From contig NZ_VCMV01000002.1 of the NCBI RefSeq assembly GCF_008757455.1, positions 1 through 64,000 of the forward strand: a DNA stretch of 64,000 bases, in the 5' to 3' direction. The DNA comes from Microvirga brassicacearum (GTDB taxonomy: Bacteria > Pseudomonadota > Alphaproteobacteria > Rhizobiales > Beijerinckiaceae). The notes beneath the pieces were generated by a model. The model had not been told where the DNA came from, ran no database searches, and saw only the letters and a program-made list of their open reading frames with translations. The position numbers and the translations under genes are program-made. Positions 19,665-29,057 of this stretch are shown in pieces. How positions within the stretch are numbered: the stretch's first letter is position 1; each line of letters starts with the position of its first letter.

Positions 19665-21533
19665 ATGGCTGCTGGAATTGATGATCTCGCCCCGCTGTCC
19701 AGCGCGATCGAGCCTGACATGATCCGGACGGGCTCGCGCCTGCTCAGGCCTGTCGAGGCCATATCGGCGCTGCTCCTGTCGATCATCATCGTTCTTCTGC
19801 TGATGGGCGTGACATCGCGCTACGTCTTCTCGATCCCCGTCGTGTGGATCGACGAAGTGGCGTCGATCTGCTTCTTGTGGCTCGCCATGCTGGGCTCCGC
19901 CATTGCCCTCGACCGCAACGAACATCTTCGGCTCACCATCTTCCTGGGAATGTTCCCAAAAAACCTTCAGGGTTTCGTCCAGACGCTCGCGCTTCTCCTG
20001 ATCGCCACCTTCCTGCTCGTCATGATGGAGCCCTCGGTCGATTATGTCATGGAGGAATGGTTCGTCACCTCGGCGGCCCTGAACATCCCGAACAGTTTCC
20101 GGGTTTCGGCAATCGCCTTCGGCATCTTCCTGATGTTCGCCATTGTCGTCTCCTACGCGATCCGCACCTCGACCGTGCGGGATCTCGTGATGAGCACTGC
20201 GTTGCTTGCCGCCATCGGAGCCCTATGCTGGCTCCTGTCTCCCACCCTGCTCGGCTGGGGCAATTACAACATCCTGATCTTCCTCGTCGGGTTCGTGGTC
20301 GTGTGCCTCGTCCTCGGTGTTCCGATCGCGTTCTGCTTCGGCGTCGGCACCATGTGCTTCCTCGCCTTCGCGACACATGTCCCGATCTTCGTCATGATCG
20401 GGCGCATGGATGAGGGGATGTCGAGCATCATCCTGCTATCGGTCCCGATCTTCGTGATGCTCGGCTGCGTGCTCGATGCGACCGGCATGGGCAAGGCGAT
20501 CGTCGATTTCATGGCCTCGATGCTCGGTCACGTGCGCGCCGGCATGTCCTACGTTCTTCTCGGCTCGCTTTTCCTCGTGTCGGGCATTTCCGGTTCCAAG
20601 GTCTCCGACATGGCAACCGTCGCACCGGCGCTCTTCCCCGAAATGAAACGGCGCGGGCATAAGCCGAAGGAGATGATCGCGCTCCTGTCGACCGGGGCCG
20701 CCATGGCCGATACGGTGCCGCCGAGCATCGTTCTGATCGTGCTTGGCTCGGTCGCCGGGGTCTCGATCGCAGGCCTCTTCACCAGCGGCTTCGTGGTCGC
20801 CATGGTGCTGCTTGCAGCGCTGGCGGTTCTCGCGCGCTGGAAAGCCGGCAGCGAGGATCTCACAGGCGTGCGCCGTGCCTCGTTTCGGGTCATCCGCAAT
20901 GCCGCGCTCATCGCAGCGCCTGCCCTCGTCCTGCCCTTCATCATCCGCAGCGCGGTGGGCGGCGGCGTCGCGACGGCCACCGAGGTGTCGACGATCGCGG
21001 TGCTCTATTCCATCGTCATCGGCATTGTCCTCTATGGCGGAATTTCCTGGCGGAAATTCTACGCGATGCTCGTCGAGACGGCGGCGCTCAGCGGCGCCAT
21101 CCTGATGATCCTCGGCACCGCGCTCGCCATGGCATGGGCGCTGACCCAGACGGGTTTCGCCCAACAGCTCGCGACCCTGATGATCAACATGCCGGGCGGC
21201 TGGATCAGCTACATGGCGGTCACCATCGTGGTCTTCATGACGCTGGGCTGCGTTCTGGAAGGATTGCCGGCGATCGTTCTGATGGCGCCGATCATGTTTC
21301 CCATCGCCAAGAACCTCGGCATCAATGACATTCACTATTCCATGGTGGTCGTGACGGCGATGAATATCGGCCTGATGACGCCGCCCATCGGAATTGGCTT
21401 CTACATCGCGTGCAAGATCGGCAACGTGTCGCCCGACGAGGCCATGGGAGCGATCTGGCCTTATCTTCTGGCGCTGATCGTGGGCCTCATCTTTATCGCG
21501 GCGATCCCTGCGATTTCGACAGCCTTTGTGTGA
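19665..21533 (+). CDS. TRAP transporter fused permease (DctQ-DctM)
   Basis: 622-residue inner-membrane protein. The first about 170 residues form the four-helix small subunit (LRPVEAISALLLSIII, RYVFSIPVVWIDEVASICFLWLAMLG). The rest is the large subunit (about 12 helices), with LGVPIAFCFGVG, FVMLGCVLDATGMGKAIVDF, GISGSKVSDMATVAPALFPE and the late TPPIGIGFY motif. It moves carboxylates with a sodium gradient together with the periplasmic binding protein encoded next. The fusion of Q and M domains is normal for a subgroup of TRAP systems. Confidence 0.93.
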   Translation: MAAGIDDLAPLSSAIEPDMIRTGSRLLRPVEAISALLLSIIIVLLLMGVTSRYVFSIPVVWIDEVASICFLWLAMLGSAIALDRNEHLRLTIFLGMFPKNLQGFVQTLALLLIATFLLVMMEPSVDYVMEEWFVTSAALNIPNSFRVSAIAFGIFLMFAIVVSYAIRTSTVRDLVMSTALLAAIGALCWLLSPTLLGWGNYNILIFLVGFVVVCLVLGVPIAFCFGVGTMCFLAFATHVPIFVMIGRMDEGMSSIILLSVPIFVMLGCVLDATGMGKAIVDFMASMLGHVRAGMSYVLLGSLFLVSGISGSKVSDMATVAPALFPEMKRRGHKPKEMIALLSTGAAMADTVPPSIVLIVLGSVAGVSIAGLFTSGFVVAMVLLAALAVLARWKAGSEDLTGVRRASFRVIRNAALIAAPALVLPFIIRSAVGGGVATATEVSTIAVLYSIVIGIVLYGGISWRKFYAMLVETAALSGAILMILGTALAMAWALTQTGFAQQLATLMINMPGGWISYMAVTIVVFMTLGCVLEGLPAIVLMAPIMFPIAKNLGINDIHYSMVVVTAMNIGLMTPPIGIGFYIACKIGNVSPDEAMGAIWPYLLALIVGLIFIAAIPAISTAFV

Positions 21534-21721
21534 TAGGAAGGGCAAACCGCGTCGCGGGCTCAGCCCGAGACGATAAACCTTGATCGCGCTGGGAGCGTGG
21601 GCAAGGATGGGCGCACTTCGGCAGCGACGCAGGTTGCCAGGAATTCAAGAGACGTTCTGGCGGCGATGGCGGAAGCGCACATACGACGGCAGGAGAAAAA
21701 CAAACCATGGGAGAGAAACAG

Positions 21722-22732
21722 ATGAAGATTTCACGTCGGTCGATGCTTCAGGTCACCGCGTCCGCGGCACTGGTCAGCGGGTTCGGCGCTCGCGCGCAGA
21801 CGGCTGAGTTCACCTACAAATACGCCAACAACCTGCCGGCCGCGCACCCGATGAACCTGCGCGCCACCGAAGCTGCGGAAAAGATCAAGAAGGAGACTGG
21901 TGGCCGGGTCGTCATCCAGATCTTCCCCAACAACCAGCTCGGCTCCGACACCGACATGCTGAGTCAGGTTCGCTCGGGCGGCGTCGAATTTTTTACGCTC
22001 TCGCCGCTCATCCTGTCCACGCTCGTGCCGAACGCGTCGCTCAGCGGCATCGGGTTCGCATTCCCCAATTACGACGCGGTCTGGAAGGCGATGGACGGGG
22101 AACTCGGGGCCTATGTTCGCGGCCAGATCGGCAAGGCCAACCTCGTCGTCATGGACAAGATCTGGGATAACGGGTTCCGCCAGATCACGAGCTCCAACAA
22201 GCCGATTCAGACGCCGGCCGACCTCAAGGGCTTCAAGATCCGCGTGCCCGTCAGTCCGCTCTGGACGTCCATGTTCACCGCCTTCGAATCCGCTCCGGCC
22301 AGCATCAACTTTGCGGAAGTCTACACCGCGTTGCAGACGAAAGTGGTGGACGGACAGGAAAACCCGCTCGCCATCATCTCCACGGCAAAACTCTTCGAGG
22401 TGCAGAAATACTGCTCGATGACGAACCACATGTGGGACGGATTCTGGTTCCTCGCCAACCGTCGTGCGTGGGAACGCCTGCCGGAAGATCTCCGCGCCAT
22501 CGTCGCCCGGAACCTCAACGAGGCGGGCGTCGCCGAGCGCGCCGACGTGGCGAAGCTCAATGCGGGGCTGAAGGACGAGTTGGTCGCCAAGGGAATGATC
22601 TTCAACGAGCCGCAAGCCGCCCCGTTCCGCGAGGCATTGCGCAAGGCCGGTTTCTATGCGGACTGGAAGAAGAAGTACGGCGACGAAGCCTGGGCCATTC
22701 TCGAGAAGGCCGTCGGCAGCTCCTTGAGCTGA
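21722..22732 (+). CDS. TRAP transporter substrate-binding protein (DctP family)
   Basis: Periplasmic receptor of about 336 residues. N-terminal MKISRRSMLQVTASAALV contains a twin-arginine-type motif (SRRSMLQ), so export may be by Tat. The mature domain reads FTYKYANNLPAAHPMNLRA, GGRVVIQIFPNNQLGSD, and the carboxylate-clamp region LKGFKIRVP with Arg. ATG 21722 with GGGAGAG upstream is preferred to 21707. Encoded 188 bases after the permease and followed by a hairpin. Confidence 0.92.
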   Translation: MKISRRSMLQVTASAALVSGFGARAQTAEFTYKYANNLPAAHPMNLRATEAAEKIKKETGGRVVIQIFPNNQLGSDTDMLSQVRSGGVEFFTLSPLILSTLVPNASLSGIGFAFPNYDAVWKAMDGELGAYVRGQIGKANLVVMDKIWDNGFRQITSSNKPIQTPADLKGFKIRVPVSPLWTSMFTAFESAPASINFAEVYTALQTKVVDGQENPLAIISTAKLFEVQKYCSMTNHMWDGFWFLANRRAWERLPEDLRAIVARNLNEAGVAERADVAKLNAGLKDELVAKGMIFNEPQAAPFREALRKAGFYADWKKKYGDEAWAILEKAVGSSLS

Positions 22733-22744
22733 CCAACCCCGCCC

Positions 22745-22779
22745 TCCCGGCGATGCGGCGTGCGGCTGCATCGCCGGGA
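22745..22779 (+). terminator. Intercistronic hairpin after the TRAP binding-protein gene
   Basis: Perfect 12-bp stem TCCCGGCGATGC / GCATCGCCGGGA with an 11-base loop, 12 bases after the dctP-like stop and before the next gene on the same strand. No T-tract. Either partial termination or 3' protection that would raise the level of the binding protein relative to downstream enzymes. Confidence 0.6.
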
Positions 22780-22820
22780 CGACCTCTGCGCCGTGGGCCG
22801 GCAGAGATCTAGGACACGAT

Positions 22821-23624
22821 ATGGTCGATCGACTGAAGGGGAAAACCGGCATCGTTTTCGGCGCGGGTTCCTCGGGACCTGGCTGGGGCAACGGCAAGGC
22901 CGCGGCGGTGGCCTATGCCCGCGAAGGCGCACAGGTCGCCTGCATCGACCTTGTGGCCGCGGCGGCGCAGGAGACCGCGGATATCATCGCCGGGGAGGGC
23001 GGCGTCGCCATCGCGATTGCGGCTGATGTGACTGATACGGGATTGGTCGCCAACGCGGTCAAGGAGTGCGTGGCCAGGTTCGGTCGCGTCGATATCCTGC
23101 ACAACAATGTCGGTGTCACGCATATGGGCGGACCCATTGAATTGTCCGACGAACAGTTCGAAGCATCGCTCGCCCTGAACATCGGCCCGATCTATCGCAC
23201 GGCGAAGGCCGTGATCCCGCACATGCTGGAACAGGGCGGCGGCGCCATCGTCAATATCTCGTCGCTCGCCGCCATTCGCTGGACCGGCTATCCCTATTTT
23301 GCCTATTACGCCACGAAAGCAGCGGTCAATCAGGCGACCGTAGCGCTTGCAATGCAATATGCGCGGCAGGGCATCCGTGCCAATTGCATCATGCCGGGGC
23401 TTATCGATACGCCGCTGATCTACAAGCAGATCTCAGGGCAGTATGCGTCTGTGGAAGAGATGGTGGCCGCCCGCAACGCGGCGGTTCCGGTCGGCCGGAT
23501 GGGAACCGCATGGGACGTCGCCCACGCGGCGGTGTTTCTCGCCTCCGATGAGGCCCAGTTCGTGACCGGCATATGCCTGCCTGTCGATGGCGGTCAAAGT
23601 TGCGCGGTGGCGGAGTTTCGCTGA
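22821..23624 (+). CDS. SDR family oxidoreductase
   Basis: 267 residues. The cofactor loop is longer than usual, GAGSSGPGWGNG (14-25) in place of TGxxxGxG. NNVG (95-98), Ser147-Ser148, Tyr162 and Lys166 (YYATK) and VTGICLPVDGG keep the classical SDR core. Third gene of the TRAP unit, 88 bases after the binding protein. It probably oxidises a hydroxyl of the imported acid. Substrate unknown. Confidence 0.9.
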   Translation: MVDRLKGKTGIVFGAGSSGPGWGNGKAAAVAYAREGAQVACIDLVAAAAQETADIIAGEGGVAIAIAADVTDTGLVANAVKECVARFGRVDILHNNVGVTHMGGPIELSDEQFEASLALNIGPIYRTAKAVIPHMLEQGGGAIVNISSLAAIRWTGYPYFAYYATKAAVNQATVALAMQYARQGIRANCIMPGLIDTPLIYKQISGQYASVEEMVAARNAAVPVGRMGTAWDVAHAAVFLASDEAQFVTGICLPVDGGQSCAVAEFR

Positions 23625-23656
23625 AATCGGAGCGCACGGGCGCTAAGGAGAACAGA

Positions 23657-24538
23657 ATGGCATTCGCCACCACGAGCGATGGCGTGAAACTCTTCTATGA
23701 GAGCGCCGGCCAGGGGACGCCGATCGTCTTCGTCCACGAGTTCGGCGGCAATCATTGGAGCTGGGAACCGCAACTGAACTATTTCTCCCGGCGCCAGCGA
23801 TGCGTGACATACGCAGCGCGCGGATATGCGCCCTCGGACATTCCCGATGATGTGGAGAAATATTCGCAAGCACGCGCCGCCGCCGACATCGTCGCCGTGA
23901 TGGATGCGGCGGGGCTCGGCAAGGCTCATCTCGTCGGTCTCTCCATGGGCGCGTTCGCGTGCCTTCACGCCGCCATGCGATTCCCTGAGCGGGTTCTGTC
24001 GGCCGTTGTTGCCGGGATCGGCTACGGATCGGAGAAAAAACACGAAGCGTATTTCCGCGCCAACGCACAACAGGTCGCCGACGCCATTCAGCAACGCGGC
24101 GCGGAGAGCTTCGCCAAGACCTATGCGGAGAGCGCTTCGCGCGTGCAGTTTCAGGACAAGGATCCGCGCGGCTGGGCTCTTTTCGCGGAGCGGCTTTCAC
24201 GCCATTCGAGCCTCGGTGCGGCCAACACCATGCGAGGTGTCCAGATGCGCAGACCCTCGCTCTACGATCTCGAAGCCGAATTGTCAGCGCTCGCTGCACC
24301 ATTGCTGGTCGTATGCGGCGACGAGGACGATCACAGTCTTCTGCCGGGCATTTTCCTGAAACGCGTCGTGCCGCGTTCGGGTCTGTCGGTGTTGCCGAAA
24401 TCCGGCCACACCCTCAACCTTGAAGAACCCGAGATGTTCAACCGCCTCGTCGCCGAGTTCATCGCGCAGGTCGAAGCCGGGCGCTGGGGGCCGCGCGACC
24501 CGCGTTCCAACCCGGCCGAGATCATGCGCGCGGATTGA
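23657..24538 (+). CDS. Alpha/beta hydrolase
   Basis: 293-residue serine hydrolase. Oxyanion region FVHEFGGNHWSW (HE-F-G in place of the usual HG), nucleophile Ser96 (GLSMGA), acid near LLVVCGDEDD and base in KSGHTLNLE. AAGGAG precedes ATG 23657. It follows the SDR by 32 bases in the TRAP operon. The fold includes meta-cleavage product hydrolases, esterases and lactonases; the island suggests hydrolysis of an ester, lactone or C-C bond in the imported compound. Confidence 0.88.
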   Translation: MAFATTSDGVKLFYESAGQGTPIVFVHEFGGNHWSWEPQLNYFSRRQRCVTYAARGYAPSDIPDDVEKYSQARAAADIVAVMDAAGLGKAHLVGLSMGAFACLHAAMRFPERVLSAVVAGIGYGSEKKHEAYFRANAQQVADAIQQRGAESFAKTYAESASRVQFQDKDPRGWALFAERLSRHSSLGAANTMRGVQMRRPSLYDLEAELSALAAPLLVVCGDEDDHSLLPGIFLKRVVPRSGLSVLPKSGHTLNLEEPEMFNRLVAEFIAQVEAGRWGPRDPRSNPAEIMRAD

Positions 24539-24555
24539 ACGGACGGAGGGGGATT

Positions 24556-25416
24556 GTGAGGCAAATTCGTCACCCAGGTCCGGTCGCGGCAACACGCACG
24601 AGCGCGATTGCCGATGCGCCGATTCACCTTCGCTTCACGCTTCAACCGGGCGATAGGGTGGATGCGGGGATTGCCAAGGGGTTCGCCGCCGCCGGCTGTC
24701 TTGGCGGAGTCGTCGCCTTCGATTCAGGCAGTTGCGATCCGTTTCAATTCGTCATCCCAGCCGTCTCGCGCGATGGCGCCCATGCGGCGTGGTACAGCGA
24801 CGTCTTCTCGCCCGAGGGGGCGGTGGAGATGAAGCAATGCGTCGGGATCGTGGGCGATCGGGACGGCAAACCCTTCCTCCATTGTCATGGCATGTGGCAG
24901 ACATCGGATGGTTTGCGGATGGGCCACATGCTCGCGCCAACTTGCGTCGTGGCTCAACCCATTGTCGTGACGGGGCTCGGGTTCGCGCACGCGACTTTCA
25001 GCGCCACCTATGACGCGGAGACGCATTTTACGCTGTTCGAGCCTGTGGCTGCGGGCGCGCAAGCTCCCAGCCCGCCGACTTCCTCACTGCTCGTCAGGGT
25101 GAGACCCAACGAAGACGTGTGCCTCGCGCTCGAGTCGCTCTGCACCTCTCATGGGATCGCGAGCGCGAACGTCTTCGGGATCGGCAGCCTGAACGAGGTG
25201 TATTTCGCCGACGGGCGGCAAATGCACTCCCACGCCACCGAGCTTCTCATCCGTCAAGGACGTGTGACGAGCGTGGATGGCGCGCCGCGCGCCCGTCTCG
25301 AGATCGCGGTGGTCGACATGGAAGGGAACATCAGCGAGGGCGAGATCCGGCGCGGCGACAATCCGGTCTGCGTCACCTTCGAACTGGTGATTGAGCCGCT
25401 CGCGCTTTTTCCCTGA
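24556..25416 (+). CDS. Tandem DUF296 (PPC) domain protein
   Basis: 286 residues with two copies of the PPC/DUF296 fold. The first copy (about 25-163) keeps the metal-binding-type histidines His109, His111 (FLHCHG) and His124 (MGHML). In the second copy (about 175-282, LLVRVRPNEDVCLALESL, FGIGSLNEVYF) the equivalent positions are Arg247, Glu249 and Glu263, so that site is lost. GTG 24556 is chosen because GGAGGGGG lies just upstream. Prokaryotic PPC proteins have no settled function. Last gene of the TRAP operon, followed by a hairpin. Confidence 0.8.
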   Translation: MRQIRHPGPVAATRTSAIADAPIHLRFTLQPGDRVDAGIAKGFAAAGCLGGVVAFDSGSCDPFQFVIPAVSRDGAHAAWYSDVFSPEGAVEMKQCVGIVGDRDGKPFLHCHGMWQTSDGLRMGHMLAPTCVVAQPIVVTGLGFAHATFSATYDAETHFTLFEPVAAGAQAPSPPTSSLLVRVRPNEDVCLALESLCTSHGIASANVFGIGSLNEVYFADGRQMHSHATELLIRQGRVTSVDGAPRARLEIAVVDMEGNISEGEIRRGDNPVCVTFELVIEPLALFP

Positions 25417-25439
25417 AGCGCCTGTCCCCGAAGGCGCTT
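25416..25439 (+). terminator. Hairpin at the end of the TRAP operon
   Basis: Perfect 8-bp stem AAGCGCCT / AGGCGCTT with an 8-base loop, beginning at the last base of the DUF296 gene stop codon. No T-tract. Confidence 0.5.
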
Positions 25440-25609
25440 GCGAACCTTCCGCCCGCCGGAAACGGTCCGCCCAGAAGCTTTGCCGAACGCGCATAGGTCA
25501 TATGCACTGACCTTTATTCCGCAATGCAGCAAATGCTGTAGGATGGCTGCCAAGAATAAGAACTGGAAGCGCTCGGGATCCTCGTGTCCAACACGCCAGG
25601 AGAAACCCA

Positions 25610-25834
25610 ATGTCCATCGCCAACCCGGTCGCAGCGCATTTCGAAGCGCCTGCTGCCTCTCCTCGTCCGGCATTTTCGCTGCTTCGGCGATTCATCGCCG
25701 GCATCGCGGATGCGATCAGCGTCGCCAACCAGCGCAGGGCCCATCGCGAGATCGGCCGCTTCGTGGCGCGCAACGGCGGCCTGCTCACCGATGACGTCGA
25801 GCGCCAGATCGGCAACCGCTTCGGTCAGGGCTGA
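25610..25834 (+). CDS. Small hypothetical protein
   Basis: 74 residues, mostly helical and basic: FSLLRRFIAGIADAISVANQRRAHREIGRFVARNGGLLTD read in pieces shows an amphipathic helix, then a segment ending DDVERQIGNRF. A clear AGGAGAAACCCA ribosome site precedes the ATG. It resembles small DUF1127-neighbour proteins in the order and may be distantly related to DUF1127. No function known. Confidence 0.65.
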   Translation: MSIANPVAAHFEAPAASPRPAFSLLRRFIAGIADAISVANQRRAHREIGRFVARNGGLLTDDVERQIGNRFGQG

Positions 25835-25898
25835 ACCGCCGTCCGTCTCCGCCTAAGATACTCCCCCGCACGGCTCGTCACCAAGACCAGGCTCCTCC

Positions 25899-26105
25899 AT
25901 GTTGATGTCCATCCTTATGAACAGGGTTCGCGCGTGGCTCGCGTATCGCGAAACGGTCTTTCAGCTTGAGCGCCTGGACGAACGTGACCTGTCGGATCTC
26001 GGCATCGGTCGTCGTGATATCAGGCGCCTCGCCCGCGAGGCGACAAAAGCCGCCCGGGGCAAGCCGGGCAAGGCTGTCGGCAAAATAGCGACCCAGGAAT
26101 CCTGA
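25899..26105 (+). CDS. DUF1127 domain protein
   Basis: 68 residues with the DUF1127 arginine-rich core: AWLAYRETVFQLERLDERDLSDLGIGRRDIRRLAREA in outline (key LxxLDxRxLxDLGIxRxDI). In other alphaproteobacteria short DUF1127 proteins bind RNA and affect phosphate and carbon metabolism; a role here is not known. It lies 64 bases after another small basic protein and converges on the aldo/keto reductase with 12 bases between stops. Confidence 0.82.
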   Translation: MLMSILMNRVRAWLAYRETVFQLERLDERDLSDLGIGRRDIRRLAREATKAARGKPGKAVGKIATQES

Positions 26106-26117
26106 GACGCGCGCCGT

Positions 26118-27098
<981 letters not shown>

Positions 27099-27342
27099 GG
27101 TCAAACTCCTGCGTGCGTTCATATCGCGGCGGACATCGCTACCGTCGGTCAACAGAACTGGGGCTCAAGCGGATGAAGTCGAGCCCCCGCTTCGACGCTT
27201 CCGCCGAAGGCAGCAGAATTCTTGGCCAGATAGGGCGGGAGTTGAATTTTACAGGCTCCGGCCGAAATCATACTCGTCAAGCGGGTGAGGTTCGGCTCCC
27301 CACGTGGGCTGCTTCGCGTTCGGGAGGGGAGGACACCGTTAC

Positions 27343-28041
27343 ATGGTTTTCTCGCGATCGAGCAGAATTCTGATTCTCATCGTTCTTTTATCCGGCTGTG
27401 ACTTCCCGCGGGATGCTGCGGGATCGCTTGATCGAATCCGCTCGACGGGGGTGGTCCGCATCGGTTTCAGCCAGCGTGAGCCTTGGGTCATCAAGGCGAG
27501 TGGCGAGGTTGGGGGGATCGAGCCGCGCCTGATCCGCGCTTGGGCTGCAAAGCTTGGCGCGCGCATCGAGTGGGTCGAAGGCGCCGAGACTGTCCTGATT
27601 GACGCGTTGCATCACCGCCAACTCGACGTCGCAATCGGCGGCTTCGTGGACGACTCGCCGTGGGAAAAGCACGTCGGCATGAGCCAACCCTTTGCGCATG
27701 CGGCAGTCGTCATTGCCAAGCCGCGCGATGGGAATGGCCAATCGCCCACGCAAAATGCGGCAGGGCAGATCGTGGGCTACCCTGGGACCCGCCCCGACTT
27801 CGCCGGGCTCGTTGCTGATGCGGGCGCGATACCGATCCTCGCGCAGGGGCAGCGGCCTGGCGCCGTCGCCGCTTACGACTTCGAGCTCGATCGGACCGGC
27901 CTTCAATCCGCGGGTACTATCCTCTCGCGAGAACGCCATGTGATGACCGTGGCCCCCGGGGAGAATGCGCTGCTGCTCTCGCTCGATCGGTTTCTGGCAT
28001 CCGCTGCCGATCAGGCTCTCGTCGGAGGAAGCGGCCTGTGA
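27343..28041 (+). CDS. Amino-acid-type solute-binding lipoprotein
   Basis: 232 residues. Signal peptide with lipobox LLSGC, lipidated Cys19. The mature part is a short SBP family 3 domain (STGVVRIGFSQREPWVIK, GIEPRLIRAWAAKLGARIEWVEG, LDVAIGGF). No permease or ATPase is nearby; instead the last four bases overlap the start of a cation diffusion facilitator gene (GTGA). It may therefore sense or deliver a ligand to that transporter. Confidence 0.8.
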   Translation: MVFSRSSRILILIVLLSGCDFPRDAAGSLDRIRSTGVVRIGFSQREPWVIKASGEVGGIEPRLIRAWAAKLGARIEWVEGAETVLIDALHHRQLDVAIGGFVDDSPWEKHVGMSQPFAHAAVVIAKPRDGNGQSPTQNAAGQIVGYPGTRPDFAGLVADAGAIPILAQGQRPGAVAAYDFELDRTGLQSAGTILSRERHVMTVAPGENALLLSLDRFLASAADQALVGGSGL

Positions 28042-29057
28042 AGCCAGTCGATCCCTTCGAGTTTCCGCCGGAGCAGATGGCGGCCTACAAGCGGGCACGG
28101 CGGCTCGAATATTTCACGCTGGTCTATATCGGCTCGGCTGCGCTGTTTCTCTACCTCACGATGGGAAATTCGCAGGCGATGCGCACGAGTTGGCTCGAGG
28201 ACATGATCAGTCTCGTGCCGGCGCTGGCATTCCTGATCACGACCCGCGTCGCCAGATTGCCTGCCCGGTCTGGCTTTCCCTACGGCTTCCACTCGGCAAT
28301 CTCAATCGGCCATCTCACCGCCTCGCTCGCGCTTTTGGTCATGGGTCTTTTTCTCCTCGGCGAGGCTGTCCTCACGCTTGCCACCGGCGAGCGGCCCAGC
28401 ATCGGCGGGTTCACTATTTTTGGCCACACCGTCTGGGCCGGCTGGCCGATGCTCGCGGCTCTCGCCTACACGGGAATTCCTTCGTTTTTTCTCGGGCGGG
28501 CCAAAGCCCGACTGGCGCCGCAGATCAACGACAAGATTCTGCACGCCGACGCCGATATGATGAAGGCCGATTGGATGTTCGAATGCGCGACGGCGATCGG
28601 CGTGGTTGGAATCGGATTTGGCTTCTGGTGGATGGACGGAGCGGCTGCGGCCATCGTCTCAGCCAACATCGTGCGCGATGGAATCGTCAACCTGTCTGCC
28701 GCCGTCGCGGATCTGATCGACGAGGCGCCGCGAAAGACAACGGATCGCACACAGGTTGAACCTGTGCCGCAGGAGCTCGCCCGTTATCTCGAGTCCTTTC
28801 CCTGGGTCGAAAAAGCCGAGGTGAGGATGCGGGACGAAGGGCATGTTCTCGTCGGCGAGGCATTCATCGTGCCCCGCAGGACAGACGATCTCGTCGACAA
28901 GATCGCCGACCTGACCGAAAAAGCGAAGTCCTACCACTGGCGCATTCGCGACCTCGTGGTGATGCCGGTGACACATGCCGAATTGAGCGGAATCGATAAG
29001 GGCATGAAGTCGAATTCAGCGCCTCACGCGGGCCTGGACCCCGCGACATTCAGATGA
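28038..29057 (+). CDS. Cation diffusion facilitator transporter
   Basis: 339-residue inner-membrane cation/proton antiporter of the CDF family with about six helices and a C-terminal cytoplasmic domain (about 250-325). The TM5 metal site HxxxD is present (His169, Asp173). In TM2 only Asp55 is present; the partner expected four residues later is Leu59, so the transport site is atypical. GTG 28038 overlaps the lipoprotein stop, showing translational coupling. The 3' end overlaps the converging TPP-enzyme gene by eight bases. Metal specificity is not predictable. Confidence 0.85.
   Translation: MKPVDPFEFPPEQMAAYKRARRLEYFTLVYIGSAALFLYLTMGNSQAMRTSWLEDMISLVPALAFLITTRVARLPARSGFPYGFHSAISIGHLTASLALLVMGLFLLGEAVLTLATGERPSIGGFTIFGHTVWAGWPMLAALAYTGIPSFFLGRAKARLAPQINDKILHADADMMKADWMFECATAIGVVGIGFGFWWMDGAAAAIVSANIVRDGIVNLSAAVADLIDEAPRKTTDRTQVEPVPQELARYLESFPWVEKAEVRMRDEGHVLVGEAFIVPRRTDDLVDKIADLTEKAKSYHWRIRDLVVMPVTHAELSGIDKGMKSNSAPHAGLDPATFR

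Noticed and set aside
20436..21545. Long open frame antisense to the TRAP permease, very rich in His, Asp and Arg
   Set aside because: The complement of codons for hydrophobic helices produces this composition; no gene.
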